Positions 1-7,189 of a stretch of 64,000 nucleotides of DNA are shown here, in pieces. Location: the NCBI GenBank assembly GCA_020636495.1, contig JACJXQ010000008.1:372001-436000 (forward strand), given 5' to 3'. Position 1 is the stretch's first letter. Each line of letters opens with the position of its first letter. The notes beneath the pieces are model-generated. The model ran no database searches and had not been told where the DNA came from. It saw only the letters and a list, made by a program, of their open reading frames with translations. The stretch is from Chitinophagales bacterium. GTDB taxonomy: Bacteria > Bacteroidota > Bacteroidia > Chitinophagales > Chitinophagaceae. The position numbers and the translations under genes are program-made.

Positions 1-1
1 A

Positions 2-313
2 AAGGCCAAGAATGTATACGTGATACCTTCTTACTTCGGTTGGTCAGACCTCGGTACATGGGAGTCTGCCTACGAGAATTCTGAAAAAGACTACCTGGGT
101 AACGCTGTGTACGGTAAGAATGTAATGGTGATAGACGCCAGTGAGTGTATGATAAAAGCACCCGATAACAAACTGGTGGTACTGCAAGGCCTGGAAGAGT
201 GTGTGGTGATAGATACGGAGGATGTACTGTTGATATGCCAGCGCAGCCGCGAGCAACAGATAAAAGATTATGTTGCCGAAGTAAAACGCAACAAAGGAGA
301 TAAATATTTGTAA
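2..313 (+). CDS. Mannose-1-phosphate guanylyltransferase, C-terminal part
   Basis: This is the 3' end of a gene whose 5' part lies before the window; the frame is already open at base 2. Enzymes of this family make GDP-mannose from mannose 1-phosphate and GTP. The surviving 103 codons hold the typical end of the nucleotidyltransferase domain, PSYFGWSDLGTW, then the beta-strand-rich tail with KLVVLQGLEECVVIDTEDVLLIC. A GTG at 20 is an internal valine codon, not a start. The next gene starts 3 bases after the stop, so the two are probably cotranscribed. It could supply GDP-mannose or GDP-fucose precursors to the polysaccharide locus further right. The family call is firm; the exact substrate is inferred. 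Confidence 0.85.
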   Translation, partial: KAKNVYVIPSYFGWSDLGTWESAYENSEKDYLGNAVYGKNVMVIDASECMIKAPDNKLVVLQGLEECVVIDTEDVLLICQRSREQQIKDYVAEVKRNKGDKYL

Positions 314-316
314 TAG

Positions 317-1471
317 ATGAACCTGCCCGTAAAACATTCAGCAAAAGGAACAACCATCTTCACGGTGATGAGCGCACTGGCTACTGAGCACAACGCCATC
401 AACCTGTCTCAGGGCTTTCCTGATTTCCCGGTAGACGAGAAGCTGGGTGTGCTGTTGGGCGAGTCGGTGCAGAAAGGGTTCAATCAATATGCCCCCATGA
501 CAGGGCTGCCCATGCTCAGGGAAGCAATAGCTGCTGATGTGCAGCGTCGTTACAATACCCCGGTTGATGCGAACGATGTGACGGTAACCCCCGGCGCAAC
601 TTATGGCATCTACACTGCCTTTACCTCTATCCTGCAAAAAGGCGATGAGGTAATAGTACTGGAGCCTGCATACGACAGTTACATCCCGAACATAGAAACG
701 AATGGCGCGGTAGTGGTTTCTGTTCCGTTATCAGCACCTATGTTCACGGTCGATTGGAACAAGGTAAAAGACGCTATTACGGATAAGACCCGTGCTATAA
801 TCATCAATACCCCGCACAACCCCACAGGTGCGGTATGGACCAAAGAAGACTGGGACAGCCTGGCAGAGATACTCCGCGGCACTGATATCATCCTGCTGTC
901 TGACGAAGTGTATGAGCAACTGGTTTTCGATGGCAAACAACATCATAGCGTATTACAGCACGAAGAGTTAAGGCAGCGCAGTTTTGCTATCTACTCTTTC
1001 GGTAAAGTATATCATAATACAGGCTGGAAAATGGGCTTCGTTATTGCGCCGCCGCAATTGTCGGCAGCCTTCCGGAGTATCCACCAGTTCCTGGTATTCT
1101 CTGTCAATACACCTGCGCAGTATGCACTGGCGCAATACCTGTCGCAACCCGTTTTGCCCGACGTAGCCAATATGATGCAGCGCAAGAGGGATTACTTCCT
1201 CGACCTGCTGAAAGACACGCCGTTCAAGGTACACCAACCTGCTGGCGGTAGTTACTTCCAGACGGTAGATTACAGCCGAATCAGCGATATGCCGGATACG
1301 GAGTTTGCTAAATGGCTGACAGTAGAACATGGTGTGGCGACGATACCCATAAGTGTTTTCTACAGCAATAAGCAGGACGACAGGATCATACGTTTCTGCT
1401 TCGCCAAAAAAGAGGAAACACTCAAAGCCGCGGTAGATAAGCTGTCTGTTATCAAGATGCCCACGTTATAG
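317..1471 (+). CDS. PLP-dependent aminotransferase, methionine/kynurenine type
   Basis: A class I/II fold-type I aminotransferase of 384 residues, the usual length. Landmarks are NLSQGFPDFP near residue 29, the substrate loop NTPHNPTG at 164-171, the pyridine-binding Asp196 in LLSDEVYE, and the PLP lysine K230 in SFGKVYHNTGWKMG. The SQGFPDF start and the GKVYHNTGWK block are those of the YbdL/methionine aminotransferase group, which transaminates methionine and related amino acids with 2-oxo acids in the cytosol. The ATG lies right after the stop of the guanylyltransferase gene. A role in methionine or keto-methylthiobutyrate metabolism is likely but rests on family resemblance. Confidence 0.88.
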   Translation: MNLPVKHSAKGTTIFTVMSALATEHNAINLSQGFPDFPVDEKLGVLLGESVQKGFNQYAPMTGLPMLREAIAADVQRRYNTPVDANDVTVTPGATYGIYTAFTSILQKGDEVIVLEPAYDSYIPNIETNGAVVVSVPLSAPMFTVDWNKVKDAITDKTRAIIINTPHNPTGAVWTKEDWDSLAEILRGTDIILLSDEVYEQLVFDGKQHHSVLQHEELRQRSFAIYSFGKVYHNTGWKMGFVIAPPQLSAAFRSIHQFLVFSVNTPAQYALAQYLSQPVLPDVANMMQRKRDYFLDLLKDTPFKVHQPAGGSYFQTVDYSRISDMPDTEFAKWLTVEHGVATIPISVFYSNKQDDRIIRFCFAKKEETLKAAVDKLSVIKMPTL

Positions 1472-2224
1472 GTAGTCGGAACTCAGCTTGATGATCAGTG
1501 CGATGGAGATAACGATAAAGAATACCCGCACGAATGAGCTGCCCTTCTTGATGGCCATATGCGCCCCGGCATAGTTGCCAGTCATATTGCATAGCGCAAC
1601 GGGTATGGCAATATGCCACATCACAAAACCTTTGGAGATGAAGAATATCAGCGCTCCGATATTGGCCGTTACATTAATAACCTTTGCATTGGCTGATGCA
1701 TGCAGAAAATCATACCCGAACAGGATGATAAATGCGAAGACAAGAAAGCTGCCGGTACCCGGCCCTATCAGTCCTTCGTACAAGCCAAGTATACCCCCTG
1801 TGGCAATAGCGGAAATATAATACCGCGCCGGTGTAAGCGTCTTTACGGCATGCACCATGCCAAGTTGTTTTTTAAAAACGGTATAAGCCAGCACCAGTAC
1901 CAATGCCCCGATGATAAAAGGCATGAACTGCTCTTTATGAATGAAGCTGACTAATAGCGCCCCGGCAAATGATGCAATGAAAGAAGAAATAATCGCCGGG
2001 CTCAAGTGCCGCCAGTCGATCGTCACCTTTTTGATGTAGCGTACCGCCGCTACGGATGTTCCGGAGAAAGAGGCCATCTTGTTGGTCGCCAGTGTTTGCA
2101 CCAGTGTAAGTTGTGGCTGAAGGATGAACATGGCGGGAAGCTGTATCATACCGCCACCACCGGCTACGGCATCAACAAAGCCGGCCACGAAAGCAAAAAG
2201 GCAAAGTACAGATAGTGCAATCAT
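1466..2224 (-). CDS. TSUP family permease (TauE/SafE-like)
   Basis: A polytopic inner-membrane protein of 252 residues with about eight hydrophobic helices. The first helix carries the TSUP signature DAVAGGGGMIQLPA near residues 18-31, and the second half repeats the pattern with GLYEGLIGPGTGSF. Family members move sulfite, sulfonates or other sulfur-containing anions, usually exporting them; the substrate cannot be read from the sequence. Its 3' end overlaps the end of the convergent aminotransferase gene by 6 bp. Its start codon lies only a few bases beyond the T-run of the terminator of the upstream mqnC gene, so transcription probably depends on read-through or on a promoter inside that short gap. 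Confidence 0.85.
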   Translation of the reverse strand: MIALSVLCLFAFVAGFVDAVAGGGGMIQLPAMFILQPQLTLVQTLATNKMASFSGTSVAAVRYIKKVTIDWRHLSPAIISSFIASFAGALLVSFIHKEQFMPFIIGALVLVLAYTVFKKQLGMVHAVKTLTPARYYISAIATGGILGLYEGLIGPGTGSFLVFAFIILFGYDFLHASANAKVINVTANIGALIFFISKGFVMWHIAIPVALCNMTGNYAGAHMAIKKGSSFVRVFFIVISIALIIKLSSDYL

Positions 2225-2225
2225 G

Positions 2226-2255
2226 AAAAAGCCACTACGTTATCAGCGTAGTGGC
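2226..2255 (-). terminator. Rho-independent terminator after mqnC
   Basis: On the minus strand a perfect 9-bp stem (GCCACTACG/CGTAGTGGC, positions 2231-2255, 7-base loop) is followed by five T residues. It sits 25 bases past the mqnC stop and ends two bases before the ATG of the TSUP permease gene at 2224. Confidence 0.85.
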
Positions 2256-2279
2256 TAAAAGTATAAAATCTGTTTTGTA

Positions 2280-3404
2280 TTAATAAGTGATCACCTGCTC
2301 TTCTATGGTTTCAGGTATCTCCCTGAACTCATACTGCTGGTTGCGCAATTGAGCCGGGAAGCCCGCCTCGTTAATGGCCTGTTGTATGCCTTTGTAAGTA
2401 AAGCGATGCGGAGCACCTGCAGCGCTCACCACGTTCTCTTCTATCATGATGGAACCAAAGTCGTTGGCACCGGCGTGCAGGCATAGCTGGGCCACTTCTT
2501 TACCCACAGTCAGCCAGGAAGCCTGTATGTTTTTCACGTTTGGCAGCATGATGCGGCTCATGGCTATCATGCGCACGTATTCTTCTCCTGTTGTCAGGTT
2601 CTTGGTGCCGCGTATGCGTTTCAGCATGGTATCCACATCCTGGAAAGTCCATGGTATGAAAGCGATAAAGCCTTTGGCGCTTTCGGGCTTCATGGCCTGT
2701 ACCTCGCGTATCTTCACCAGGTGCTCAAAGCGTTCTTCTATCGTCTCCACGTGGCCGAACATCATCGTGGCGCTGGTGGTCAGCCCTACCTTATGTGCTT
2801 CGTGCATAATGTCGAGCCATTCCTGCGCGCCGCACTTCCCTTTAGATATCAGCCTGCGTACCCTGTCGTTCAGTATCTCTGCTCCCGGACCGGGCATGCT
2901 GTCCATACCGGATTCTTTCAGTGCTGTTAGCGCCTCGTTATATGTCACGCCCGAAACCTTGCATATATGCGCTACCTCGGGCGGGCCCAGTGCGTGCAGT
3001 TTCAGGTCGGGGTATAGTTCTTTCAGTTGTTTGAAGAGGGTGGTATAATAATCCAGTCCCAGCTCCGGGTGGTGGCCGCCCTGAAGCAGCAGTTGCTCAC
3101 CGCCGTATTTAAAGGTCTCGTCTATCTTCTCCTTATAGGTCTCTATATCTGTAATGTAAGACTCGGGGTGGCCGGGTATGCGGTAAAAGTTGCAGAACTT
3201 GCAATTGGCGATACACACGTTGGTGGTGTTCATGTTGCGGTCTATGATCCATGTTACTTTGCCATGCGGCACCTGTATCTTGCGCAGTTCGTTCGCCACA
3301 AACATCAGCTCTGCAAGCGGGGCGTTGTTGAAAAGGAATACTCCTTCTTCCATACTCAACGATTCAAACTTCAACGCCTTACTGTATAATTCTGATAAAT
3401 TCAT
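2280..3404 (-). CDS. mqnC: Cyclic dehypoxanthinyl futalosine synthase (MqnC)
   Basis: A radical-SAM enzyme of 374 residues in the futalosine route to menaquinone; it cyclises dehypoxanthine futalosine. The iron-sulfur cluster motif CxxxCxxC is present as CIANCKFC (C64, C68, C71), followed by LLQGGHHPELGLDYY, the GxGAEIL block (PGPGAEIL) and ATMMFGHVET with FIPWTFQ, which together separate MqnC from the sister enzyme MqnE. The gene stands alone between a divergent MerR gene and a terminator; no other mqn gene is in the window. Its presence means menaquinone is made by the futalosine pathway rather than the classical MenFDHCEB route, which is a property of the organism rather than of this locus. 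Confidence 0.92.
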   Translation of the reverse strand: MNLSELYSKALKFESLSMEEGVFLFNNAPLAELMFVANELRKIQVPHGKVTWIIDRNMNTTNVCIANCKFCNFYRIPGHPESYITDIETYKEKIDETFKYGGEQLLLQGGHHPELGLDYYTTLFKQLKELYPDLKLHALGPPEVAHICKVSGVTYNEALTALKESGMDSMPGPGAEILNDRVRRLISKGKCGAQEWLDIMHEAHKVGLTTSATMMFGHVETIEERFEHLVKIREVQAMKPESAKGFIAFIPWTFQDVDTMLKRIRGTKNLTTGEEYVRMIAMSRIMLPNVKNIQASWLTVGKEVAQLCLHAGANDFGSIMIEENVVSAAGAPHRFTYKGIQQAINEAGFPAQLRNQQYEFREIPETIEEQVITY

Positions 3405-3432
3405 CTTGTCAAATTGTATTGGCCGGTACCTG

Positions 3433-3440
3433 CAAAATTA
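3433..3440 (-). promoter_or_regulatory. Putative -7 box for mqnC
   Basis: On the minus strand TAATTTTG matches the Bacteroidota -7 consensus TAnnTTTG, 29 bases upstream of the mqnC start. A TTTG further upstream (3468-3465) is spaced about 24 bases, wider than the usual 19-21, so only the -7 element is claimed. Confidence 0.45.
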
Positions 3441-3552
3441 ACCTAAAAAACCCGCCCACGCATACAAATATCCGATAGCTGTATATGGCATGCTGATGTT
3501 GAAAAAATATGTATACGTCCCTCTTTTTACATGGGGTGCGTTTTGATGATGG

Positions 3553-3560
3553 TATTTTTG
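3553..3560 (+). promoter_or_regulatory. Putative -7 box for the MerR-type gene
   Basis: TATTTTTG matches TAnnTTTG and ends 14 bases before the chosen ATG at 3575, implying a very short leader. This also argues against the longer in-frame start at 3509, which would lie upstream of the promoter box. No clear -33 element was seen. Confidence 0.4.
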
Positions 3561-3574
3561 CTATTTTCGTATCA

Positions 3575-4087
3575 ATGAGTACACATATCCTCACATTATT
3601 TGGCGAAGAGATAGTTCCTGAACAGCTGAACGCTGTAGGCAGGAAGAAGGCTACGCCCAAAAAGAAGAAGGAGGAAAAACCCAAAGCGGAGAAAGAATCA
3701 ATTGCCATTGACGAAACAGAGGAAGCAGCAGTAGCGGAAGAACCGAAGCAGGAGATACTGGTAGATTGGGAAGGAGATAAAAAGTATTACTCAATAGGAG
3801 AAGTGGCCAAACTGTTCGACGTGCGGACCTCCAACATCCGGTACTGGACCAAAGAGTTTGCGCTGAAAGTACGCACCACCCGCAAAGGCGACAGGCTGTA
3901 CACGCCGGAGCAAATAAAGGAGATACGCACCATATATCACCTGGTGAAACACAGGGGCTTTACAATTAACGGCGCCAAGGCGAAACTCAAAGAGAGCAAA
4001 AAAGTATCAGTTGACTCCGTAGACCTGAAAGACTCGCTGCTGCAACTGCGCAACAAGCTGGTGCAACTGAAAAACAGCATTAAGTAA
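3575..4087 (+). CDS. MerR family transcriptional regulator
   Basis: A 170-residue DNA-binding protein. Residues 1-65 are an unusual low-complexity leader rich in Lys and Glu (KKATPKKKKEEKPKAEKE). Residues 71-140 form a MerR winged helix: YYSIGEVAKLFDVRTSNIRYW, then RLYTPEQIKEI and a RGFTINGAKAKL segment. A short C-terminal helix, LLQLRNKLVQLKNSI, could dimerise; there is no effector domain or metal-binding cysteine, so the signal is unknown. The start at 3575 was chosen over 3509 because the upstream stretch is not family-like and would overlap a -7 box. It is followed after 2 bases by the thioredoxin-fold gene, so the two are probably cotranscribed. MerR proteins of this compact type are widespread in Bacteroidota with unknown targets. 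Confidence 0.82.
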   Translation: MSTHILTLFGEEIVPEQLNAVGRKKATPKKKKEEKPKAEKESIAIDETEEAAVAEEPKQEILVDWEGDKKYYSIGEVAKLFDVRTSNIRYWTKEFALKVRTTRKGDRLYTPEQIKEIRTIYHLVKHRGFTINGAKAKLKESKKVSVDSVDLKDSLLQLRNKLVQLKNSIK

Positions 4088-4089
4088 CG

Positions 4090-4635
4090 ATGAAATACCT
4101 GCTGCTGATATTCGCCCTTATTGCCTCCACTCAACTCACTGCGCAGGAAAAGTATAAGAAATTCACAGACAAAGACACAAAGCAATTGATATACCAGGGA
4201 CAAGTAACATTCAACGACCTTGCTACAGAACCTGATTTTGTATGGTACAAAGCAGGCATAAAAGGCTACCAGCCTAATAAAGATGTAGTATCCGAGCTGG
4301 CTGCTGCTCTGAAACAATACAATATAAAGCCGGTCGTATTCATGGGTACCTGGTGCGACGATACGCATATACTGTTGCCCAAGTTCTACAATGTGCTGCA
4401 GGCCTGCAACTACCCTGCATCGAAAGTGACCATGTATGCGCTGGATATGGAGAAGAAAGGTAAGGACGGCGAAGAGCTGAAGTATCATGTAACAAGGGTG
4501 CCGACTTTCATACTGCTGGACGGGCAGAAAGAGATAGGCAGGATAACCGAAACCGTAGACGAGAGCATGGAGACGGATATGCTTCGTATCATCTTAGACT
4601 ACGTGGCCAACGATATGGAAGAGCCCGAAGAATAA
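4090..4635 (+). CDS. Exported thioredoxin-fold protein with one active-site cysteine
   Basis: A 181-residue protein with a Sec signal peptide (residues 1-19, cut after LTAQ), so periplasmic. The thioredoxin fold is visible as PVVFMGTWCDDTHILLPKF around C89, with the cis-proline loop as RVPTFILLDG. The usual CxxC is CDDT: only the first cysteine is present, and the second position is Thr. With a single cysteine it cannot do ordinary dithiol exchange; a monothiol, glutathione-like or structural role is possible. It follows the MerR gene by 2 bases and ends 2 bases before the convergent gene's stop. Fold assignment is good; function is not known. Confidence 0.78.
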   Translation: MKYLLLIFALIASTQLTAQEKYKKFTDKDTKQLIYQGQVTFNDLATEPDFVWYKAGIKGYQPNKDVVSELAAALKQYNIKPVVFMGTWCDDTHILLPKFYNVLQACNYPASKVTMYALDMEKKGKDGEELKYHVTRVPTFILLDGQKEIGRITETVDESMETDMLRIILDYVANDMEEPEE

Positions 4636-4637
4636 CA

Positions 4638-5282
4638 TCACTTCCTGTCCACATTGCCCAGCCGGTACATTACGCAAAGCATAGCCTGCTCAGGCAGTAA
4701 GAAACCTTCTGCGCCAAACCCCGGCTGATAAGTAAGTAAAGAACTACCCATATGGTCATTCCTTTTGTAATAGCCCGACTGAAACCCGACCCTTATGATA
4801 AAGTGCCTGCCTGCCCGGAAATCGGCACCCACAGCCACGGCGCCACCATGCACTATCCCCGATTCATGCCTGTTGATAACAGAATATGCGCCGGTTGTAT
4901 AATTGTATGAGTCTTGCGTACCCCGCTCGTCATACTGCGAGCCTATGTACAGTAACTGTATCCATGGCAATGGTATGCGCTTGTCGGGGCGAAACAACCT
5001 TGCCTTAAAGCCTATCTTCCAGTACGCCCCGTGTTGCGATTCCAGGTTCACATCGTCCTTCACCTTTATCCACCCGCGTACCGGGCGAAAAGTATAACCC
5101 GTGGCGGCAAAAGCACCTACATACTTATTGAAATAGTATTCGCCCTGTAGCTCAGGCGTTCCGCTGACCAGCGTGGCCAGGTTCAGCCCCAAGTTCACGC
5201 GCGAAGGAATAGTATCCATCTTTTGCGCACGCATGGCAAAAGAGATAATGATGAATGACAGGCAAAGGAATAGTTGTTTCAT
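4638..5282 (-). CDS. Predicted outer-membrane beta-barrel protein
   Basis: A 214-residue protein with a clear signal peptide (MKQLFLCLSFIIISFAMRAQ). The rest alternates hydrophobic and polar residues with many aromatics and glycines, for example YYFNKYVGAFAATGYTFRPVRG and AYWKIGFKARLFRP, ending in RLGNVDRK, which suits an 8-strand outer-membrane barrel. It resembles the many small PorT/OmpW-like proteins of Bacteroidota, but no specific family was recognised. It is convergent with the thioredoxin-fold gene and apparently a single-gene unit. Confidence 0.68.
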   Translation of the reverse strand: MKQLFLCLSFIIISFAMRAQKMDTIPSRVNLGLNLATLVSGTPELQGEYYFNKYVGAFAATGYTFRPVRGWIKVKDDVNLESQHGAYWKIGFKARLFRPDKRIPLPWIQLLYIGSQYDERGTQDSYNYTTGAYSVINRHESGIVHGGAVAVGADFRAGRHFIIRVGFQSGYYKRNDHMGSSLLTYQPGFGAEGFLLPEQAMLCVMYRLGNVDRK

Positions 5283-5468
5283 ACAAGTAAAAAAACAAAT
5301 ATTATGCCATTGTGTAGTGGAACCGGATGTTCATAATTTAATAACACAGCAGCCACTTACAAGGATGGTAAACATCGTTCCGCCAGTACCTCATTAGGAG
5401 GTCTCTGCTTCGCGGGTTGTTCTGTCTGCAGTCATTCTACCTTTACAGCAGCAAGGTTAGGAGCTATG

Positions 5469-5549
5469 TTACACCATCCTGTAGTTGTTATAGCTAAAGT
5501 AGAGGCCGATTTTTTTTGTCGGCGAATTGTATGTGGCGCTCTTTGAATG
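5469..5549 (-). pseudogene. Remnant of a glycosyltransferase 3' end
   Basis: These 81 bases align with the last 80 bases of the GT2 gene (7190-7269), with about 12 mismatches and one inserted base, roughly 85 percent identity by eye. The stop codon is kept, and the last codons read FSYNNYRMV against FSYKNYRIV in the intact gene. One extra A in the poly-A tract at the KK codons shifts the frame. Homology stops abruptly on the 5' side, so only the gene end is present. It is either the relic of a tandem paralogue or a target duplication left by an insertion of the genes between the two copies. Confidence 0.75.
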
Positions 5550-5631
5550 GACACCCCTGCCGCATTGTATTTGGTGCATCTGTCAAGAAAATAACATTTC
5601 GGCATAATAATATCAGGTTGTTAGAAAAGTA

Positions 5632-5662
5632 AAAAAGGCATGGAGAAATTCCATGCCTTTTT
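5632..5662 (-). terminator. Strong terminator hairpin after the lipoprotein pair
   Basis: A perfect 13-bp stem (AAAAAGGCATGGA paired with its complement, 5-base loop) begins one base past the stop of the membrane-protein gene. T-runs flank it in both directions, so it could work on either strand, but only the minus-strand genes are positioned to use it. Confidence 0.88.
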
Positions 5663-5663
5663 G

Positions 5664-6125
5664 TTAATTGTTATTATCATCTACGAATTCTAAAAATTCA
5701 TTTCTCTTTAAGAGGTAATAAAATATAGAATTCTTTTTATCGAACAGGTATTCAAGAATAACCCATGCTACAATAAACCAGGAGAAATACTCAATAAGGA
5801 GATAATTTTTATAGTATGCACCGATAAGAATTGTGATAGATGCAGCTATGAGGCGAAATACTACCAGCAGCCATTTATAGCCTTCCATTAAATAAGGCGA
5901 GCGCAATCTTAACTTAGCCTGTGCATTTTCGGCTACAGTAAAATGATATTCGCTGCTGGTAAAAAAATCTACTTTTGCCTTTATTGAATGTTTGCCCGCT
6001 TGCACAAGTATATTCTTTGTTTCCCCGGCATGAATAGTTCCATTTTTTCCACCATCAATTTCGATAGTAATGTCGCGAAATCGTGAAGCAAACTGATTTT
6101 CTCTTTTTATAGAAAGACTTGACAT
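5664..6125 (-). CDS. Small two-helix membrane protein with N-terminal beta domain
   Basis: No named family was recognised in this 153-residue protein. Residues 1-70 look like a small beta-sandwich (DITIEIDGGKNGTIHAGE, then VQAGKHSIKAKVDFF), similar in feel to PEGA-like domains. Two hydrophobic helices follow, WLLVVFRLIAASITILIGAYY and YFSWFIVAWVILEYLF, and a charged tail ends in VDDNNN. The start at 6125 was chosen because the longer frame back to 6296 adds an implausible Cys/Arg-rich extension that simply reads the neighbouring gene out of frame. It starts 29 bases after the lipoprotein gene's stop and shares its terminator, so the two form a pair. A protective or anchoring role towards the lipoprotein is only a guess. 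Confidence 0.66.
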   Translation of the reverse strand: MSSLSIKRENQFASRFRDITIEIDGGKNGTIHAGETKNILVQAGKHSIKAKVDFFTSSEYHFTVAENAQAKLRLRSPYLMEGYKWLLVVFRLIAASITILIGAYYKNYLLIEYFSWFIVAWVILEYLFDKKNSIFYYLLKRNEFLEFVDDNNN

Positions 6126-6154
6126 AACCTGTAGTTTATTTTTAGCTGACAATA

Positions 6155-6943
6155 TTACCATGACATAGCAACGGCACCTGAAAATATTGCGCCCATGCAC
6201 ACAGCACCAGGACCTGCACCAACACCGCCAAGTACAGCACCTGCACATGCACCTGCACAAACACCTGCTGCATCGGCACCGATAAATGCCCCCCACAGAG
6301 ACATAGCCTGTGGCTCATTGCTGATATCTACCCATTTATCGTAATTATTGGTATTACTCCAATATGCGTAACTGCCCTGCGCTACACCGATGATGTTTGC
6401 AAAAGCTTCAACCTGGTCGTCTGTTAATGAATTATCAGCAATAGCGTCGTCCAGCATATCATCTGTTTGAGATACAAAGTCTTGCGGCTCGTTTGTTACC
6501 AGTGCATTGAGCGAATTACAATAGTCAATAAAGGCTGTTCCGCTTTCGCCCAGGTTATCAATATTTGATTCAGCATATGTAACCATGTTTTGAGAAGTAC
6601 CGTACCAATTTGATATTAATGCGGTCAAACTGCTCCAGTCGCCGCTGTTGATCTGGTATCCGTGTGTATTGAAATAGGATTGTGCTGATGATAACATTGC
6701 GTTGAAGTTGTTCAGATTATCATCAGTACCTATGCTCTGGTTGTCAAACTGGGTATACATATACTCCAGGTAGTCGTTGTGTGTGTTAGCTGCTGTACTC
6801 TTAACGTTATGATAATAATTGCTGGTTTCCCTTAAAGGCGGGTTAGGATTGTTCGCGGATATGTTTTTCTCCTGTTTCTTACATGCAAAAAGTACAGATA
6901 CCATAAATGCCATAATGGCAATTGCTAAAGATTGTGATTTCAT
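6155..6943 (-). CDS. Lipoprotein with glycine-zipper, bacteriocin-like C-terminus
   Basis: A 262-residue protein with a lipoprotein signal, VSVLFACKK (Cys21). The middle (40-210) is acidic, Asn/Asp/Ser-rich and probably helical. The last 45 residues switch to a Gly/Ala-rich hydrophobic segment with GxxxG spacings (GADAAGVCAGACAGAVLGG, then GAGPGAVCMGAIFSGAVA) and end in MSW. Such tails resemble pore-forming class II bacteriocins and glycine zippers that insert in membranes. It is followed by a small membrane-protein gene in the same transcription unit. An envelope-anchored toxin with an immunity partner is one reading; a structural membrane-spanning tail is another. No homologous family name can be given. 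Confidence 0.72.
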   Translation of the reverse strand: MKSQSLAIAIMAFMVSVLFACKKQEKNISANNPNPPLRETSNYYHNVKSTAANTHNDYLEYMYTQFDNQSIGTDDNLNNFNAMLSSAQSYFNTHGYQINSGDWSSLTALISNWYGTSQNMVTYAESNIDNLGESGTAFIDYCNSLNALVTNEPQDFVSQTDDMLDDAIADNSLTDDQVEAFANIIGVAQGSYAYWSNTNNYDKWVDISNEPQAMSLWGAFIGADAAGVCAGACAGAVLGGVGAGPGAVCMGAIFSGAVAMSW

Positions 6944-7040
6944 TTGTATAAAGTTTTTCAGTTTTTACCTACTCTGTTTTCCGCTTTTCAGTTTACGCGT
7001 ACAAGTCATTTCATTAATTTTGGGCACCCTGAATGAACTG

Positions 7041-7086
7041 CGATACAAACTTGGGGATAATGTAAGTCACTATTACCCCTGTATCG
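7041..7086. repeat. Imperfect inverted repeat between two minus-strand genes
   Basis: CGATAC/GTATCG outer arms and GGGG-TAAT/ATTACCCC inner arms could form a bulged hairpin about 100 bases upstream of the lipoprotein start at 6943. It lacks a T-run, so it is not a terminator; a 5'-leader structure or operator is possible. Confidence 0.35.
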
Positions 7087-7189
7087 TAGGTTAAAAATAT
7101 TTTTTTAGCATGGGGGAAAACCATCTTTTTTAATTGCCCGAAACTTAAAAAAGTTGTAAGGCAATATGGTAGAAGGGGGTTGGCAATTT

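Larger units (their letters stand above)
5283..5663. other. Non-coding stretch with a gene remnant and terminator
   Basis: No intact gene was found in this 381-bp gap. It holds an 81-bp degenerate copy of the 3' end of the glycosyltransferase gene at 7190-8062 (listed separately) and, at its right end, the terminator of the lipoprotein/membrane-protein pair. The rest shows no coding potential or repeat that I could recognise. Confidence 0.7.

Noticed and set aside
2446..3048. Open frame of 200 codons opposite mqnC
   Set aside because: Reverse-strand shadow; mqnC has every family motif on the other strand.
3509..3574. Upstream extension of the MerR-type gene
   Set aside because: The extra 22 residues have no family resemblance and the stretch contains the predicted -7 box.
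5664..6296. Longer version of the membrane-protein gene with a Cys/Arg-rich N-terminal extension
   Set aside because: The extension is the out-of-frame reading of the Gly/Ala-coding end of the lipoprotein gene; the start at 6125 gives a normal-looking protein.
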